Made by a program: the position numbers and the translations under genes | The notes under the pieces: model-generated | What the model was told of the DNA's origin: nothing | Database searches by the model: none | The model's input: only the letters and a program-made list of their open reading frames with translations | Part shown: piece after piece, positions 50,193 through 52,295 of the stretch | Numbering within the stretch: the stretch's first letter is position 1 | Layout: each line of letters opens with the position of its first letter | From: Fictibacillus sp. FJAT-27399 | GTDB taxonomy: Bacteria; Bacillota; Bacilli; Bacillales; Fictibacillaceae | Assembly (NCBI RefSeq): GCF_001510655.1 | Contig: NZ_LMVC01000006.1 | Coordinates: 32,424-84,718 of the forward strand | DNA: 52,295 bases | Direction of reading: 5' to 3'

Positions 50193-50332
50193 TTCGGATG
50201 GATAAGAAGAATAGATCCCTTTTATCGAGTTAATAATTTGTAACAGCGGCTATATGGGTTTTAATTCATGTAAGGTACCCCTTACTAAGGAAGCCATTTT
50301 GACTGGCAACCCGTTTTTTAAACCCATCCGAA
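50193..50332 (-). other. Structured inverted repeat downstream of the antiporter gene
   Basis: TTCGGATGG at 50193-50201 and CCATCCGAA at 50324-50332 are perfect inverted arms 122 bases apart. Inside are the hairpin GTAAGG-TACC-CCTTAC (50270-50285) and a second pair, ATGGGTTTTAA and TTTAAACCCAT. Partly overlapping, competing stems suggest a folded RNA or a small mobile element. It lies just after the antiporter stop codon on the minus strand. I see no gene. Confidence 0.5.
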
Positions 50333-50340
50333 AAGGTAGT

Positions 50341-51492
50341 TTATGCTGTTTTGATTTCTTTTTGAGTTTTTGATTTGAAAAAGATTTTCATCATAGGTGG
50401 TGTAACAATAGTAGTCACAAGAACTACGACAACAATGACAGCAAACATGTCTTGGTTCAATAGCTTTGATTCTAGACCAATAGCGGAAATGATTAACGCT
50501 ACTTCACCACGAGAGACCATGGCGGAACCAATTCCGAGTGAACTGTTCCAGCTAAATCCAGCTGCTTTTGCTCCTATTGAAGCTCCGATTAATTTGGTTA
50601 GAACCGCGATTAAACTAAGGGCTGCGATAAGACCTATATTTTCCTTAATTCCTGAAAACTCTGCTGTAATCCCAATAGAGGTAAAGAAAATAGGAACAAA
50701 GAGAGAATATCCGATCGTTTCAACTTTTTCAAAAACCTCTTGTTTGAAGTTGGTCACGCTAACCGCTACTCCGGCGATGTACGCACCAATGATCGCTGCA
50801 ACTCCTGTATATTCGGCGAAATAGGCAAAAACGAAACAAATAATCAGAGCGGATGAAATCACCGTTTCTGTGACTTTTAATGAAGAAAACTTGTTTAAAA
50901 AGTAAGGGACGACCTTCCATCCTACAAGAATAGCTCCTGCGAAGAATAAAAGTTTCTTAAGAATAACCGTTGTTAAATTGACATCTCCTCCAGCAAAACT
51001 CATTAAGAATGCCAAAGCGATGATAACGACTACATCATCAATCACAGCTGCACCCAAGATTGTTGTTCCTTCAGGTGTTTTTAATTGGTTCATCTCCTTG
51101 AGTGCCTGAACAGAAATACTTACGCTTGTTGCAGAAAGCACAAGCCCTAAAAATACAGCTTCCAATACGGATAGGTGTAATGCCATTCCTGCTAAATATC
51201 CTAAAACAAGGGGAACAATGATACCACCAAAGCCTACTAATGTGGATGCTTTACCTGTCCTTTTAAACTCATCCAGATCCGTTTCCAACCCAGCAATAAA
51301 CATTAAGAAGATCACACCGATTTGGCTAAATTCATTTAACGTCTCTGTCCCGTTCACCAATCCCAATACCGATGGTCCAAGAACAATCCCAATGATAAGT
51401 TTTCCAAGAACTGAAGGCTGTCCTAATCTTACACTCAGGCTTCCCGCTATTTTGGAAGCAATTAAAATAATGGCGATTTGCAGTATTAACAT
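50341..51492 (-). CDS. Monovalent cation:proton antiporter (CPA2 family, GerN-like)
   Basis: A 383-residue membrane protein of about 12 helices, of the NapA/GerN/KefB type: LGQPSVLGKLIIGIVLGPSVLG in the first segments, then SATSVSISVQALKEMN and the ion-binding AAVIDDVVVIIALA. It exchanges Na+ or K+ for H+. There is no C-terminal RCK (TrkA-N) domain. The ATG at 51492 has AGGTGG eight bases upstream; a GTG at 51504 lies in that site. Its 5' leader has a strong terminator hairpin (51527-51576), so expression is probably set by transcription attenuation. Confidence 0.88.
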   Translation of the reverse strand: MLILQIAIILIASKIAGSLSVRLGQPSVLGKLIIGIVLGPSVLGLVNGTETLNEFSQIGVIFLMFIAGLETDLDEFKRTGKASTLVGFGGIIVPLVLGYLAGMALHLSVLEAVFLGLVLSATSVSISVQALKEMNQLKTPEGTTILGAAVIDDVVVIIALAFLMSFAGGDVNLTTVILKKLLFFAGAILVGWKVVPYFLNKFSSLKVTETVISSALIICFVFAYFAEYTGVAAIIGAYIAGVAVSVTNFKQEVFEKVETIGYSLFVPIFFTSIGITAEFSGIKENIGLIAALSLIAVLTKLIGASIGAKAAGFSWNSSLGIGSAMVSRGEVALIISAIGLESKLLNQDMFAVIVVVVLVTTIVTPPMMKIFFKSKTQKEIKTA

Positions 51493-51526
51493 GTGAACAA
51501 CCACCTTTCATTTTTTAGTTGAAAAC

Positions 51527-51576
51527 AAAAAAAGAGCCTGTTACCAAGGGCATAAATATCCCTTGGTGACAGGCTC
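51527..51576 (-). terminator. Leader terminator (attenuator) upstream of the antiporter
   Basis: On the minus strand a long stem GAGCCTGTCACCAAGGG / CCCTTGGTAACAGGCTC (one mismatch) is followed by seven U, and lies 35 bases before the antiporter start codon. No gene precedes it on that strand and the plus-strand copy has no T tract. A TATAAA -10 element at about 51607-51612 (minus strand) would place the transcription start ~25 bases before the hairpin. A terminator in that position implies conditional readthrough. Confidence 0.7.
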
Positions 51577-51803
51577 CTCCAAGTCGTACGATTTATTTTG
51601 TTAAATCCTTTATACCATATTTGCGGAAAAAATTTAAGTGTTTTAATGCAATTTCCAGTTTGTTCCGTCATACTAGATGGACAACGGATTTGTGATCGGA
51701 CAAGGAACCTCTTAACGATCAGCGGGTCGGAGATGAATCAATCATCAGAGAATACGAAGCCTTTTAACGTGAAATACTCCAAAATGAATCTGAGGTGTGA
51801 ACA

Positions 51804-52199
51804 ATGAAGAAAAAAATTGGACATATCACCATCCTTGTTAAAGATTTTGATGAGGCGGTTGCTTTTTATACGAATCAGCTGGGATTTGAACTATTAACTA
51901 ATGTAGCATTTGGCAATGGACACAGATGGGTTACAGTAGCTCCCTCAAAGGAATCAGAGACCGCCATCGTTTTTGTGAAGGGTGATACGACGGATAAAGC
52001 TGAAAGAATCGGCAGCCAGGCCTCCAATCATGTCTTCTTAGTCATTCAAACGGATGATTGTTTACGTGATTATGAAGAAATGAAGAAAAAAGGGGTGAGC
52101 TTTCTAGGCGAACCGAAGGAAGTTCCTTGGGGAATTGAAGTCGTTTTTGAAGATCTATATGGCAACCGATTTGATCTTCTGCAGCATAATGGCATGTAA
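51804..52199 (+). CDS. VOC-family protein
   Basis: A 131-residue vicinal oxygen chelate protein: KKIGHITILVKDFDEAVAFYTNQLGFE (~3-29), with His6 in the first metal position, and VVFEDLYGNRFDLLQH with the Asp/Gln end. It resembles small Bacillus VOC proteins near YwbC/YraH-type, of unknown activity. GAGGTGTGAAC precedes the ATG. It is divergent from the antiporter and is followed two bases later by repeat copy D. Confidence 0.83.
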   Translation: MKKKIGHITILVKDFDEAVAFYTNQLGFELLTNVAFGNGHRWVTVAPSKESETAIVFVKGDTTDKAERIGSQASNHVFLVIQTDDCLRDYEEMKKKGVSFLGEPKEVPWGIEVVFEDLYGNRFDLLQHNGM

Positions 52200-52200
52200 G

Positions 52201-52295
52201 AAAGGGGCTGTCCAGAAAGTCGAAAATTGACCTTCAGGCAGCCCCTTTTTGGCTTGAAAAATCTTCAATGAAAAGTTAATTGAAGTGGAAGAAGC
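52201..52295 (-). repeat. Intergenic repeat, copy D (inverted, cut by window edge)
   Basis: This is the reverse complement of the 3' end of copy B: the big hairpin comes first (52201-52250), then the stretch GAAAAATCTTCAATGAAAAG. It begins directly after the VOC stop codon, so the hairpin acts as terminator of that gene. The rest lies outside the window. Confidence 0.85.

Noticed and set aside
51486-51671. A 61-codon open frame on the minus strand overlapping the antiporter leader
   Set aside because: No ribosome binding site before its ATG and the sequence runs through the terminator hairpin; it looks like chance, though a leader peptide cannot be fully excluded.
1-52295. CRISPR arrays, tRNA, rRNA, transposase or integrase genes
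   Set aside because: None were found: repeats are few, long and dispersed, and no recombinase or transposase motif appeared on either strand.

Overview
The window looks like chromosome from a low- to moderate-GC, spore-forming Bacillaceae. Genes carry strong AGGAGG-type ribosome binding sites and frequent GTG/TTG starts. An Fnr with a C-terminal cysteine cluster, a SpoIISA/SpoIISB pair, a CwlC-like amidase behind a SigK-type promoter and YdcZ transporters all point the same way. I cannot name the species. I see no rRNA, tRNA, CRISPR array, transposase or phage structural gene.

Layout. 1-6.5 kb: a repeat end, an aldose 1-epimerase, then a four-gene catabolic operon (iron alcohol dehydrogenase, GntP-type permease, CaiC-like acyl-CoA ligase, enoyl-CoA hydratase). 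6.7-8.8 kb: a dead MerR gene, fnr, and divergent ric with an FNR box. 8.96-11.7 kb: a coupled pair, a MazG-like pyrophosphohydrolase and a PLD-nuclease/DExH helicase. 11.8-15.8 kb: small single genes (DinB, GNAT, secreted and lipoproteins, a serine hydrolase). 15.9-19.8 kb: a visibly AT-rich island with a WXG100-like putative toxin, two GyrI-like (DUF5085-like) proteins, and two paralogous membrane proteins that look like immunity proteins. 19.9-26.3 kb: a VOC protein, a P-loop kinase, an amino acid ABC transporter, an amidase, an aminotransferase and an Est30-like esterase. 26.7-28.3 kb: two exported proteins of unknown function. 28.4-36.3 kb: a region rich in decayed genes (DUF4440, dienelactone hydrolase, ChrA, TVP38/DedA, Psd) interspersed with intact ones (amine oxidase, SpoIISAB, alkaline phosphatase, MarR). 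36.5-41.1 kb: a hydrolase, an ECF sigma factor with its DGPF/YCII partner, a second YCII-type gene plus DUF1801 gene between two inverted repeat copies, and a peptidoglycan-binding protein. 41.3-43.8 kb: a cluster of detoxification-type genes (broken GyrI-like, VOC, PaiB, AAC(6')-like, DinB). 44.1-47.6 kb: a CmtR-like sensor and CadA pump with clear operators, and a PCYCGC lipoprotein. 47.8-50.1 kb: a YdcZ / Crp-type regulator / YdcZ / HAD operon. 50.2-52.2 kb: a cation/proton antiporter behind a leader terminator, and a VOC gene.

Two families of intergenic repeat recur. One has terminal inverted repeats and a strong 3' hairpin (1-191, 26274-26585, 43834-44086, 52201-52295) and always abuts a gene's stop codon. 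A variant (39098-39270 and 40306-40460, opposite orientations) shares the core but has different ends.

Most promising for new biology: the toxin-like island at 15.9-19.8 kb, the pyrophosphohydrolase + PLD-helicase pair at 9-11.7 kb, the repeat acting as a mobile gene-end element, and the leader attenuator of the antiporter. Assignments come from reading motifs and remembered families; no database search was run.
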